Made by a program: the position numbers and the translations under genes
NCBI RefSeq assembly: GCF_037042905.1
Contig: NC_087252.1
Coordinates: 1,929,501-1,993,500 of the forward strand
Reading direction: 5' to 3'
Source: Lytechinus pictus
Lineage: Eukaryota; Echinodermata; Echinoidea; Temnopleuroida; Toxopneustidae
Length of the DNA stretch: 64,000 nt
Shown: positions 26,454 through 40,500 of the stretch, piece after piece
How positions within the stretch are numbered: the first letter of the stretch is position 1
How the letters are laid out: each line of letters opens with the position of its first letter
Notes under the pieces: generated by a model
The model's database searches: none
Seen by the model: the letters and a program-made list of their open reading frames with translations, nothing else
Told to the model about the DNA's origin: nothing

Positions 26454-26752
26454 TCATGAATGCATAATCCATATACCATTTTCTAGTAGTTTGGTCAGTT
26501 CAGCTGAAAAGGTCCCGAATCCTTTATCATGGAGGCGTTTGCACAATTGTTGACGTTGCTCCTTATTCTGGATTTGGCTTTTCACGGATTCTATAAAGAC
26601 CTTGAAGACATGCACGTAAGTCAGTTTGTCGTCCGAATAGATGTTCCTAACCCCTAAAATGTTGGCCATGATTAGGGCTTGTCGAGACATGATAGTATCT
26701 ACAAGATATTTCATGACGTTTCCAGCCTGCTTTCCACTGCGATGAAAGTTAC
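26454..26752 (-). CDS. Gene 1 exon 13: last death-fold module and stop
   Basis: Acceptor CATCTTCAG precedes GTAACTTTC at 26752. The module contains YLVDTIMSRQALIMANILG, a helix FKVFIESVKSQ and CKRLHDKGFGTFSAELTKLL, then stops after IMHS. The gene 2 equivalent (56219-56523) keeps IMHS but runs six residues further. This exon is clearly more diverged between the copies than exon 8. Confidence 0.75.
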
Positions 26753-29036
26753 CTGAAGATGATATATAAATATAGATTCCATATTACAATTCCCCTCTCC
26801 TTTTTTTTTGTCTAATTCGATTCAAAATATTTCGACTGAATTTAAAGAAATGCATTGTGATTATCATAAATACTAGCGTTGTTTGGTAGTCCGGATTGGC
26901 TGATAAATGTCCTGCTTTTTCAAATCTGGATAATTTTCTCCTGTAATGCTGGTATGTTTTGGTCTAACAAAAGGACATATCACCTGTAATAATTCCAAGC
27001 GCCTTTTCTTTCCCTAGAACTGGATAGACTGCCTCAGCCAGTGCTGTCCTCCAATTGTATATTGGGCATTTCACCAAAGACCTCCAATACCTCAGCATGT
27101 CCATGAGGTCTGTTACTTCTCTGTTTATTCCAAGATTCTGAAGAATTTCGTTGCGGTTCGCCTCTTTGGAACCTTCTCCAAAGCTGACGTCACACAGATC
27201 AGCGTATGATAATTCATATGCTATATAGAATGGAAAAACACGGAAAATAAAATTAATATCACACAGCCACACACGTTTTATACACTATGAAAATACTATA
27301 AAAATATTGGGTAAAATTTTAACCAGCACGACGGTAATTATGTGTCCAACCAATTTGGGGCGGTATTTTACCCAATGCGGGTAGCGTACTGTCTGTTACA
27401 TTTTGTGACTTTTGATTCAGTGACCAAGATGCTGTACATGTCATTTTATTTCTTTGTAATAAAGATAATAATTTCCTGTTGGGTATGTGATTACTAATGG
27501 ATATTGCACCATACCTGTGTACAAAATTGTTTATTTCTATGGGGGGAATTTTTGTGTGCAGCCTTTGAAAGAAGTGGGTACTTTCTTTTGCTGGCCAGTT
27601 TAGTTTAGGTCCATGAAATAGACAAGGATAAGGTTTCTAATTATGTTCTAAACTGTAGCTGCAAATTATAATTATGTACTATTCATCGTTTCATCAAAGA
27701 AAATGTGCACGGTTACAAAATAAAAATGACAAAATTGATTACCGTACTTCAGCAGATGACTAATTTCTGGGAAGCCTGGTTTTAGAATATTACACAGTTT
27801 TCTGCCCGTCTTTTTGTTTATCAAGACTCCTACTGTTCCTCTGGACATGATAGGAGTCAAATAAAGTCGTTTGTATGATCTTAGTTTGTCTTCGGATATG
27901 CCGAGGGCCCTGGCCAGTGGATACACATCTGTCATCAAGAGACGAAAGGCTATATCGACGAGCTCCATGAGATATAAATCTCCCTTGTTTTCCAATGGAA
28001 CGAGGGCTGCAGGGCATAAACGAAAAAAAAAAACTAACAAAACAAATAAAACCCCAATGAAATTATGGACACGTTCAATAAAATATTATGAACAATAATA
28101 TATAAAAAACAAAACATTGACCCATTTAACAATTATAAAATTCATATTTATTTGTACCACCTTAAGGGACTAGTTCACCTAAAAAAAGTTGATTTGAATA
28201 CAAATATAAAAATCTAACACGTATAATATTGAAAATGTCAAGAAATTTATTTTGAAATAAGAATTGTTTCACGTAATTTCAGTTATATACACACCCTGAT
28301 AGGTATGCAAATGAGGGAACTGATCACATCACTCACTCACTATTTCTTTTCATAGGCGGATCCAGCTTTTGGCGAAAGGGGGGGGGGCGCACTGCCGAGC
28401 GGCGCACATATTTTTGCACTTCACCGGCGCCAAAAGAAAATGTTGAAAAAGGGGTAAAATCTGACCCTATCAAATGCTCTTTTCAAAATGTAGGATTTCC
28501 AGTCATACCATTTTGCATGACCACACGCAGATAATATTTCCGGGGGGGGGGGGGGGGCAAGACTCGACAATTTGGTGCACATCTCACATTTGCATATTTT
28601 TCATAGTTTTCATGAAATGTTAAGGAAAAAAAATAGTTTTTCACAACAGCAGATCGCGAATGTGCCCCCCTTCCCCCTTGCTGCGTACGACCATTCCCTG
28701 AAGTCCACTTAAACATATTTCATTATAACAGAAAATATACATCAATTTAAACATATAATCTAAAACATATATAGAGAGAGATTGAAAAACTTATTAAAGA
28801 AAGAAACAAGCAAAAAGTAACACAAATTATGCATGTTATGTGCGATTTCAAAATCTCGTGTATTAACCCTTTTATTGCGATGAGGCCAATACTTTTGTAT
28901 ATTAATAGAGATACAAGTTTTTTTATACTAATGTATATATATATATACACAGGGGCGTCGATCCTTTTTTTAAGATTTGGGAGGCAAAATCATGAATCAA
29001 CTTTCCAAAGGCGCTCGATATCACACAAAACAAACT

Positions 29037-29073
<37 letters not shown>

Positions 29074-32000
29074 TTATATGACTCATGAGATAGAAACACA
29101 TATCTCACCAACAAATTAATGCGAGCGCGAAGCGCGAGCTGAAATTTTTTAATATACTGACCTGAAAACAGGAAAAAGGTGCCTGTTTAGGACTGTTCGT
29201 AGTAAACCATGAGGAGGATACATATCTCACTACACAGATAATGCGAGTGCCGAGGGCGAGCTGAAATTTCTTTATATTCTGACCAGAAAGCTTGATATTC
29301 TATGTATTTTTGGTACCAATGATTAAGATGGGTATCTACAAAAAACAATAGATGCGAGCGCGAAGCGCGTGCATAAAATTTTGATATTTCGATCTGAAAA
29401 AAAATGACAGTTTAATGGACGTTTGTAATAAAGAACAAGATTATATCCAGCAAAAGATTATTGCAAATCGAAGCGGGAGTTCTTTTGACGTTTAGAACTG
29501 AAAACGGGACATTCTATTCACCTATTTAATCATAAAAAGTATGGAGTTTTGCTACAGAAATGATGCGAGCGCGAAGCGCGAGCTGAAAAATTTTATATTC
29601 CAATCTGAGAAGCGGATAATTTAAGCACGATTTTAAATAAAGAACGAGTTGTGTAGCTCAATCTCAATATACGACTGGTTGCGTAATTATACACTCCCGG
29701 TACTAGCAACGGGTTTTAGCAAAATTTTGGGCTAAAATATCGAATCATCTTCATAAAACACTATAGTAGCTGTCTTAAACTAAAGGCCATAGAGGTCGCA
29801 CAATGTGGAATGTGTAAAGAAGAAAAGTGACTGACCTTCTTTTTATTAAAGCATTGGAAAATAAGATCAAAATTAAAGGATTTGCTCTACGCTTTTGTAT
29901 GATTCTGGGATTTTTTAAATAAATTAAAGATTTCATGACATCTGTCATTCTGTGGGCAACTGCCCCGCCCCAGTCCACTCTGTAAGGGCATGCGATAAGC
30001 TTTGTTATGACCATTCAACAATAAAATGTATAACCAGGTGCCGCTGATCATTCTTGACCGGCGCCGATCTAGATTTGGTTGGCAATAGGCCCTTCTTCAT
30101 TATTTTACCGGCGCCTATTTATTGGAACCAGGGGACGCTGATTATTCTTGACCGGCACCGATTTAGAACAAGTAGTGCTGATTATTTTTGCCGACGTCAC
30201 GTAAGATTCAGGCAGCGGCAATTCATAATTGACTGGCGCCGATTTAGAACCAGGAGGCGCCGATTATTCTTGACTGGCGCCGATTTTTAACCAGGTGGTG
30301 CTGATTATTCTTGTCCGGCGCCGATTTAGATTTAGGTGGCGCAGATTATCCTTGCTCGGCGCCGGTTAAGACTCTGGCAGTGCCGATTTTTCTCGACTGG
30401 CGCCGATTTATAACCAAATGGCGCTGATTTTTCTTGTCTGACGCCGATTTAGATTAAGGTGGCGCTGATTATTCTTGATTGGCGCAAGTTATATGCAGGC
30501 AGCGCACTGCTGATTATTTTTAACAGGCGAAGTTGTTGGGAAAAGGGTAGTTAAAAAAAAGATAAGGAAGATGATATGATTGTGCTTCGCTGGGGGATAG
30601 TCTTTCCTTACTGTTGCTAATATTATATCAGTGTATATTTTTTTTAAGCGGCGCCTTTTCTTTTCTTTCCTTTATTTTTATTTTTTCAAGCAGCGCCTTT
30701 TCTTTCTGAAGGCGCCGCTCAAATATTAGGGGGGGGGGGGCGCCCCCTGCGCACCCCCCTGGATCCGCCACTGCTTTTGTATTCTTTTAAATGAATTATG
30801 AAACATTCTCCTCATCGTCAAGTGAAATAAAATTTATCCCTCCCTGAGCTTGTGGAAATGCCAATGTTTTAACATTTAATGGTTCAGTCAAATTGGTCCT
30901 TATCGCTATGTAATGGTACACATATATATGGACTGCTATGATAGGCACGGTTGTTTCTAGAGGCTCAAGGGGACCGCAGTTCAATTAAATTAAAACAACA
31001 TTAATGGTGAGGCACATAATCGACTCTCTAATTTGCATTTCACTGAGTTGTTCATAAAAATCTTTTGTGAAATATAAGTAAAACTTTTTTATTGACTTTC
31101 TTATTTTGTATCTTATTTGATAAATTTTTAGCGTTGTTCTTGTTTGATTTTCATCTATTGAATCAAATCAACATTCCGGGTGGCAATCGCGTAGCCAGGA
31201 TTTAATTTTGGAGGGGGCAGTATGTGCACGCGTAACCTGCCAACACTTACAGAGCGCGCTCCCTAGGGGGAGGGGGCAGGGAGGGGGAGTTTCCCCCTCC
31301 CTTTGCGGAGCGCGAAGTTTTAGATATCTCATCAAATTTTAATCAAAATAAGACGCCTCTTGCGTCCCTAATACCCTTATTAGCACGAATTCAATTGACT
31401 TGCTGTGATTAAAAGCAAAACCTGTTTTCAAAAGAAAATATGAGCGCCTACAAAATGGGAAAAGATTTAGGAATTCAAAATAGTTCCTCTTACCGCAGGA
31501 AGCGCGAAAGCCAATACGTTTTATTAAAAATTGAGAACAAAAGTAATATAAAATACCTACCTTAGTCACATCAGATTTGATTGTAAAAACTCTAGCCACA
31601 TTAAATTTCTTTTACTTGCAAAACATACTGTAGAAAGCTGATACATGCAGGGATCTCTTCCCGCGAATGGCAAGTTCCTTTCTCTGAAACTTTTACCTGC
31701 TCTAATTTTGTTATTTCTTTGATAATACGAAGAAAAATAAAGCGCAAAATGTGAAAGGGATGATGAAAGCTAGAAGAGGGAATTTTCCTTTCCCATGCAC
31801 GCGAAGCACGGATACTCCTTTGCCTTATTTTGGAAGAAAAAAATGTGTAATTTTGCTCAATATTAAGCACTTCCTTTTGTATGATTAAGAAACTTCAGTG
31901 ATATTCAAAATTTTAAATCGATGGTGCAAAACCAAAACAGGATCGGAGATGGATGTGCAGCGATATAGAATAAAGTTTCATCGTACCTACTTTTGCATAT

Positions 32001-34521
32001 CTCATAGCACGGCACGAATATAATGCTTTCCCCTTTAAGCAGAAGCTTAGCCAACAAATTGCTTGCTGAAAAACGGAAAAATAGCATTTGGGGACTCGGG
32101 GGGGGGGGGGGGTGACGGTATAAAAGTTTACCCGCTCTGAACAGAAGAGCCGAAATTTTGTGTCAGTGCAATTAACAAAATGCTATTCATACTATCCATG
32201 TCAACTTTATAATTTCTGGCAAGAATGCGATTCCCATGGCCGGGGAAGGGAAAAAACGGAGTAGGATAAAGGTGTGGGAAACAAAGGGGAAAGGCAATTC
32301 TGATATTTTGTATGAAGAGAGAAATAAACATCTAATTTAGGTTTTTATTCTTTTGACATGTTTGACAAAAAGAAAGAAAAAACCAATTAAGCTATGCCCT
32401 TCTTCTCTTTTCTCCCTTCGCTTTTTCTTTTTCTCCCTTTTCCCCTTATTTTTTTCTTTTTGGGGGCGTTCGGGGGGGGGGGTGGGGCGACCGCCCCCAC
32501 CACCCCCTGGCTACGCACCTGCCGGGTGGACCTGAACGTTAATCTTTGCGTGAGACTTTGTGGAAAGACCTCGATCGTTTTTCTTATTCCCAGCCAGTAT
32601 GATGTTACATTTACCTTGTCTTTGCCTTACCTTCCTTTCCAATTAGTTTTAACTTTACTCGAAGCCTTTCTCTGCAGTTTGCCTGTCGATCTTCAGCTCG
32701 TTCCTTCTCCATCCAAGTTTTGATTGCAGAGAAACAGTCTTGTCCTTTAAGATCACCGAATAATGTTATCATTTCTTTTTGATCAAGATACTTTGTGATA
32801 CTTTGTATTTCACCATCACTAATACTGTCAGCAGGAAGGGCATCTGTAAAGAATTAGTATGGAATGCAATACTAAGAAAGACCAAATGAAAAAAAAAATT
32901 ATTCATAAGCTTTACATAATACATGTATAACAAAGGCGAATGTAAGGAGTTGGACAAAACTAATAGATTGTATTGTGAGTTGTAGATTGTGCTTTCGATA
33001 TAATTGCGAATGATAGATTTTGAAATAATATTACAAGGATGAAAATGTCAAATGCTCATGTAAATCATCTGAATCATCTTTTCGACAACTGCAGATAAAC
33101 AAATGAATTTCGTACAAAAGGGTATACATACCTTCAGCACGTTCTGTATCACATGCCTGTTTAATTTCTTCCTCGCGCTCCGGTATTAAGTAACTGCTAT
33201 ATCCGACCAAATAACCTACAGAATAAAGAAGCACAAAAATTGTATCAGTACATTATTGCATAAGTACATTTGTTTTTACTGTATTTGATATAATTTAAGT
33301 AGTATGAGTGTAGCTGATCAGCTGACGTGTGTCAATTATCAAACCAAGTTCTTGAAACCTGAATCTTCAATGTAACATACCTTTTAGATCAGAGCGTCCG
33401 ATACTAATTGCTGCGTGATCTAGTTCACATCTTCTGATAATATGATGGCTATTTTCCAAACTTTCCTTTTCTTTGGTTAAATCATCTTCACTCCTCTCTT
33501 GTTCAGTTTCCTCATGCCTCAGCCAATCGCCGATCATCGACTGAGTATCAAATACGTGTTCATTGTTTTCATCGCTGATGGTGGCGATCTTCTCATTGGT
33601 CAGTTCAAGAGCACTTGCCAAAATGTGACAATGTCTGCGAGTCAGCTTCGAGGTAAAGTATTGTAACTCCTCATTTGATATGGGTTGATCAGGTACTAGA
33701 GATACAAATACATGCGATTAAAATACAAATTAAAAGCCCGGTCTGTTAAATTACAGAATTAACGGTGTCGAAATAAAGTCAGAACAGAAGTAAACATGAA
33801 CGATCAGGAACTGTCGTACATCTTACATAAATGAATTAAAATGAATTGAAATGACTTAACCCTATCAAGGCAGGGAGGGGGGGGGGGTAGTATCGCGCAA
33901 TATTTTCGCCGCACAATGTTCTTTGACCGCGCCGCTCGCTGCCTTTTTCGTTTTAGGTCTTGTGCATCTTTTTTAAAACTAACTAAACGACGCCCAGGTA
34001 CGCGGCTCCGTAATTATGCACAATTCTGTTAGTGCATGTTAGACCAAAAATTGCTCAAAAATGTGATTTCGTGTACAAAGTCAAAGCAAATTCAGTTTTC
34101 AACCAAAAATCATTAATGTATGACTATATTTAGTTTTGCTGGTCTAAATGGATTTAATTATGCTGTTTATGATCTCTAATAAGTCCTCGACAAAGCTCAA
34201 TGAAAATAAAGAAAAACAAAAGTTACAAAAACAAACAAATACATTAAAAAATTGCAAAAGATCCATATAATACATACGAAATTGATCTACGTCGCAATTT
34301 TTTTCTTCATGAATTCGCTAAGAACGACACAGAGTAGTTTATACCAACAGTTAAAACATTTGGAACTTTATTTACGGAAGAAAAAGTATGACTTTGCATA
34401 AATTAACATAATCACTAATAGCAATTTGCATGAAATAAATTACTATTCATTTTTGTACATTACATGTATGTCACACACAACCTGCATGCCAATTTTCGGC
34501 GTGACCGCGCGATCGACGACC

Positions 34522-34555
<34 letters not shown>

Positions 34556-37500
34556 GGGGGGGGGGGCTTCAAGCCCCCATCCGGGCTACATAATATCCCA
34601 ATATACCCCGGCCTAGATCATGGAGATAGGGTTAAGGAAGATCATTTTCCGGGGAAAAGGTCAAACTCACCACAAAAGAAAGTTCTGTCGACTGGCGTGC
34701 ATTCTGCTCTCTCGAGAGCTAAACTCAGTATTGAAACTGGGTTTTCATCAAAACGTGTACTGGCCCACTTCTTCAATTCTTCCAATGATTTTGGTATCAG
34801 CTCCGATATCTTTCCAGTGTCCTCAAGGTCCTTTGGATGGGGATAATGAATGATCTCCGAGAGAAAGGTATTGATTTTCACTGGTTCTCCAATGTGCCAA
34901 AAAATATGCTCGAGCATTCTTTCGGAAACCATGATCGTCGAATTTGTCCGTACATCTATAAAAGGCAGAAACTCTATACAGTGCGTATCAAAAAAAAGTT
35001 TACACTTTGAAAAAGCCCTGGGAATTAAAAAAATATACAACATGTGGGTAATTTTTTCACATATATTCTTGGGTTTGGGTCTCATCTATCCAATTAAAGT
35101 AGAAGTTATGACAGAATGTTACACTTGAGTAAGCACTGTCCATTTTTGTAAAGCTCCCAGAAATCTGTTTGCGCAGAAATGCTCGTTTTCACGGGGAAGG
35201 GGAAAGGACGAAATCAAACTTACCCTGCGAAACATTTCTCATACATTTCCCTTGCACTTTTAGTCAATTGACATAAAACAAATCATACATTCAAGCATTT
35301 TGTAACAATTTTGCCACCCAAATTAAACTTTCAACACTTAGTAACTAAGCACAACCCTTACCCTTTTTGTGCCAGCTGGATCTGAGGACATAACTGAATC
35401 TGAACAAAAGTTAATTGCCGACATATCCAGCATTTTTCACTATGTTTTTATCATTTAAAGTGGGTTTACATTTCATTTTTAATGTAATACTTGTTTCTCC
35501 ACACTTTTCCCAAGCTTGAAAATGATTAACAAAATAAAAATCAAGCCTAAGCCATTTCATGTAAATCACAGTTCAGTGTAAGGCAAATATCGTCACGATG
35601 GCCTCGGTGTGTGGGGTAGTGAATGGGGCGCAATGCACTCTCTGAAGTGTTTTGGGCAAGGAAACAAGTTTAAAAAGGTAAAAGATATCTTCAAATAAAT
35701 TTTACTAGCTAAAATCCACGTGTTCTTCATGATTAGGGTCTACTTTTATTCGCATAACTATCTCAAAGTTCTGCGCAAATGATTTTTCACTAACTTTTCA
35801 AAAGTAAGTGGTGCTCACTCAAGCGGAAATATTTTTCGACATTTATATCGTCATTTGCTTAAATGGACCTGTACCAATGTTAAAATTTCGAAAAATCTTC
35901 AGGATATTACAAATGTATAATTTTACAGGATTTTTTCTAAGTGTAAACTTTTTTTCGATACGCACTGTATATCAGAAAAAAGGTAGATAGATGCTAAAAA
36001 TATATACTTTTACGTAAAGGCCGCCCGCCAACTTCCCCGGAATGTCGCAGTTTCTCTCCTGTTCCTGCTCTGTAACTCCATTTCACTTCTACCTCTATCC
36101 ACTTTTTGTAGTCCGTGTACACGATGTACCGTCAACCCCACCGCAATCCTTCATACAACTATGCAAACTTTAAAATATCAACCAAATCGATTTTTTTAGG
36201 AGGGGGGAGTTATTACTTCTTAATGCAGTACTTACCATAAATTTCTTTCCATGCGTCAGGGTATTTAGCTCTGTCTAAAGCTGTACTCAATTTCTGCGCT
36301 TGGTCGTATTCATCGTCGTGTGCCTTGCCTGCTTTCCACTGACACAAATGCTTGTAAGCCTCCGGGACTGTGAACACATCTTTCAATTTCCCGATACCTA
36401 GCTGTTCAAAGGTATCGTTCAATTTTCCCATATCAGACATGGTTACTTTAGACACCATCATCCAGAGCTCGTAAAAAGACAATTTCCCTGAGAGAATGAA
36501 TTTTGTATCAAAGAACAAAAGACTGATGCAAGTCTATAATAATCATGATCAATTCCATTATTATTAGATGCCGTTGCTAGGACTAGTCGGGTGTCTGGAA
36601 AACGAAGACCGAAGACCGGGGACTTATATCACACTCGTGTGAAAGCGTTTGTAGTTCACGCCCGAAGTGTGTACAAAGCAGTGCAAAGTGTGTACAAAAC
36701 ACGAACGCGGGTTAGAATGGACTTCGGACCTTGCCCCCTACACATGTTCTCCCATTGACCATGTTGACAATGCGCGGGTCCCCGGTCTTCGATCTTCGTT
36801 TTCCAAACCCGTTGTTGGGTGTCTGGAAAACGAAGACCGAAGACCGGGGATCGCATTCGTTTAGCTAAGATACCACTTATAAATGTCTTTATGAAGGCCT
36901 CTATTATTCAGCTCAAATTCAAGAATATTCTGATCTTGAATACATTAATATCAATAATTGGCTGATAATTAAGTCATATGAATTGCTTTGGGTGAATAAA
37001 TAGCAAAACTAGTATAGTTAATTTAGACCAGTTGAGGCGGGATAGGTCTACCAGTTTACACCACTATAAGACCACCAAGACCGGTAATAAACTCCAGTAA
37101 TCAAGACCAGATTCAAAATTCCAGTTAATTTAAGAACAACTCGAGACCAGTATACAGACCAATTAAATTTTAACTGGTCCAGCTAGTACAATGAACTGGA
37201 ACAGTTAGATCAGTATGACGTTGTTTCATTTTCCAGAGTTACATTAATCTGGTCCAGTGAACTTTGGCTGACATTAATTTGCAATTCTGCTACCATTGAC
37301 ATATAAGGCAGGTCCCCGGTCTTCGATCTTCGTTTTCCAAACCTGTTGTTGGGTGTCTGGAAAACGAAGACCGGGGATCGCGTCTATTCGTCTAGCTAAG
37401 ATAGGCCTATAATATTCAGCTCCAGTTTAAGAATATTCTGATCTTGGATACGTCATCAGCTATGATTGGCTGCAGATAAGTTATGGTTATTTGTGTGAAT

Positions 37501-40500
37501 ATCGTGATCAGCTAGGGCATGATTAATAAGGATAGATAACAATTATAACGTACATATTTCACCCACGGAATTCAGCCATTGCAATTCTGAAAAACCGAAG
37601 ACCGGGGATCGCATTCGTCTAGCTAAGATTCCACTTATGCCATCATTAAAGCCTTTATTATTCAGCTCAAGTTCAAGAATATTGTGATCTTGAATATATA
37701 CATTAACATCATTCATTGGCTGATAATTAAGTCATATTGATTGCTTGTGTCAATAAATATAGTTAGACCAGTTGAGGCGGGATATGTCTACCAGTTTACA
37801 CCACTATTCCACCGAGACAAGTAACAAACTCCATGGGGTCCCAAACCTATCATGTATTCTCATTTTGTTAAACTATGTAATATGTCTCTTGTTTTGATTG
37901 GTATAAATAAATTTGAACTTGAACTCCAGTAATCAATCAAGACCAGTTTCAAATTTCCAGTTAAAGGTTAACTCTAGACCAGTAATTTAAGACCAGTTTA
38001 TTTCTTAACTGGTCCAGTACAATGAACTGGACCAGTTAGACCAGTATGCCGTTGTTCCATTTTCCCTAGTTACATTCTGGTCCAGTGAACTGGTTTTTCC
38101 TACTTGGCTGACATCAATTTGCAAACTACCATTGACATATAAGGCAGGTCCCCGGTCTTCGATCTTCCAAAGATTTTCCAAACCTGTTGTTGTGTGTCTG
38201 GAAAACGAAGACCGAAGACCGGGGATCGCGTCTATTCGTCTAGCTAAGATGGGCCTATAATATTCAGCACCAGTTCAAGAATATTCTGATCTTGGATACG
38301 TCATCAGCTATGATTGGCTGCGGATAAGTTATGGTTGTTTGTGTGAATATCGTTATCAGCTAGGGCATAATTAATAAGGAAAGATAACAATTATAACGTA
38401 CATATTTTACCCACATAATTCAGCCATTGCAGTTCTGAAAACTTTAATAAAACTGAAAACTTGCATACAATACATCCTATATACTGCGCAATCACGTACG
38501 TACAACAGACTCAACTCAACTGGCGTTTGGAACTATTTTACCAACATTGACATTACGCATGTCCCCGGTCTTCGGTCTTCGTTTTCCAGACACCCAGGAC
38601 TAGTCACCCTATTTGATTCATGAATACAATTGAAGAAATGAGGCCATGTTCTCGAAGTGATCCTTTCACTTCTTTCATCTCTTCATTAAATTCATTTTGA
38701 CAACCATTAAAACACTTCATCAGTACATTTTTCCCCACATTTATGTCCTTTATTTTTGTTTTGTAATCATAGCTTCATATGCATGATATACATTATTTAC
38801 ATGATTATGCTAGTTCCAGTTTATAAATCTGATAGGATGTGTAAATTGTGTGTGACCTTTAATCTTCTTTATCATTTGCTCTTGAATTATTGTTTTTAAG
38901 GAAAGTCTTGTAAAAAGGGAGTCAATATCATGCACGCTATATCTCTCCATAGCGTCATTTAACATAATGCCACCATTTCAATAGGGCTATTGAGTTTGTA
39001 GATTAATCGATTTTAATCGATTAGAAGATCGCTAAAGGTATGCATCAAATATTCCAAGGAAAATGCGAAACTTACAACCATTAAAATGTGGTTGGTCCAA
39101 TTTTTAATAGCAAAGAATGCACTTATCAAAAGGGTAAGGGACGTATGTAATCATCCCCTTATCAATCCTTAAGCTTGACTGTGATAATACCTTTAATTTC
39201 CTTAGTTTCCATAAGAGGGTAACGTTCCTCTATGTCATCGTTACCAGACCCTGTTACGGGGAAGATACAGAGACATTTGAAATAAAAATAAATGTAAATA
39301 CATGTATCAAATGCAGTTCTAAATTACAGTAAATCATTGTTTTATTCCAATAATGCCAATTTCCCGAAAGCATATAAGCCATGTACCTAGCACCTTCCGA
39401 AACGGCACACAAGGAAAAGCTTTTATAAGTACACGTTTGTACCTTCCACTATTCCAGATAGATGGTCACAGAATTACATCTACAACATGACAACGGTCTT
39501 GCAAGAGCGACAAGGGGCATATAAAGGTGCTTGCAGTATTGGTAGCAACGTTTGAAAATGCAAAACATATTTTTTCTAACGTTTTGTAGAGCCTGCATCC
39601 ATTCTGTTCATTCTTGAATCTTGAATAAATAATCCCTTCTGCAGCTCATACTGGAAGCTAAACTGGGGTGGGTGCATGTGCAGTCAATGGCCGACGGTGA
39701 CGTTAGAGGTCATTTACAATAAAAAAGTGGAGGTGTGTGCAAGTAAAAACATGGCCATTCAGTTCACAATAACCGGAGTCCAGCAGTTGGCTGCACTGTT
39801 AGAAAATTTATCCTTAAAATGAAAAAAGTTCATGCAGCAGAGTCTCGAGAACACCTGTAATCTTACCAGATCATGTACAATTACAGGAAATTGGTATTTG
39901 GTGTATGGAACCTTACAAATTTCCTTTAATAAAACACCCTTTTCCCCCTTTTAAACAGACCTGTTCTGTTAAATTGCAGAAAAAAATCCTGTTTTATGAA
40001 TTTACAGAATGATTCTGTTATTGCTTTCTGCTAAATCTTCTTTTTTTCTATAAAATCAGGTTTTTTTTAAACAGTGTGCAAACTTCTGATAACTGGGAAG
40101 GCAGCCGCCAGGAAGATATAGTGAGGGAAGGTGTGTTGATAGCTACACTTCTCCGGTGATAATTTTATTAGAAATATTCTAATCATGTGTTTTTACATGA
40201 AAATCACACACAATTTATTCAAAATTGTATATATTCAAGATTTATTTACACCCCCACACCTACTTACATTAATTTCAGAGTTACTTACCTCGACGATGCC
40301 TTCGGAACCAGATCATGAATATGGAGGCACCAATTACTGTCACGAGTCCTAAACTTGCTAAAGGTATTACTGTTAGAGGAATAAGACATTCAATTATTAA
40401 CATCACATTATTCATTCAGTCACAATAACATTGTTTTGAATTGCTATTAGGGGTTCTTAATTTTATTCAGTGTATATTCACATCGATCATAGACACCAGT

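Larger units (their letters stand above)
28350..30773. mobile_element. hAT-like element with AGGCGGATCCAG ends
   Basis: Ends CATAGGCGGATCCAGC and GCTGGATCCGCCACTG type (right end CTGGATCCGCCACTG) are inverted. Poly-G/poly-C tracts lie just inside both ends. The flanking CTTTT on each side may be part of the target duplication. The interior holds the palindromic-motif array and a GCGCC-rich tandem repeat but no transposase, so it is a gutted carrier. Confidence 0.6.
28164..32545. repeat. MITE copy split by two later insertions
   Basis: The left end (AAGGGACTAGTTCACC, then AAAAAGTTGATTTGAATA) and right end (AATCAAATCAACATTCC resuming as ACCTGAACGTTAA) match the ends of the element at 5168-5773. 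Its internal ATTTCTTTT is interrupted at about 28350, and its right end is interrupted at 31184. The whole nest sits in intron 10 of gene 1, which is 4,624 bases here against 255 in gene 2. Confidence 0.65.

Noticed and set aside
34642-35085. Exon 7 extended into upstream sequence
   Set aside because: The extra N-terminal residues come from the mariner-like element; the copy in gene 2 sets the exon start at the TATAG acceptor.
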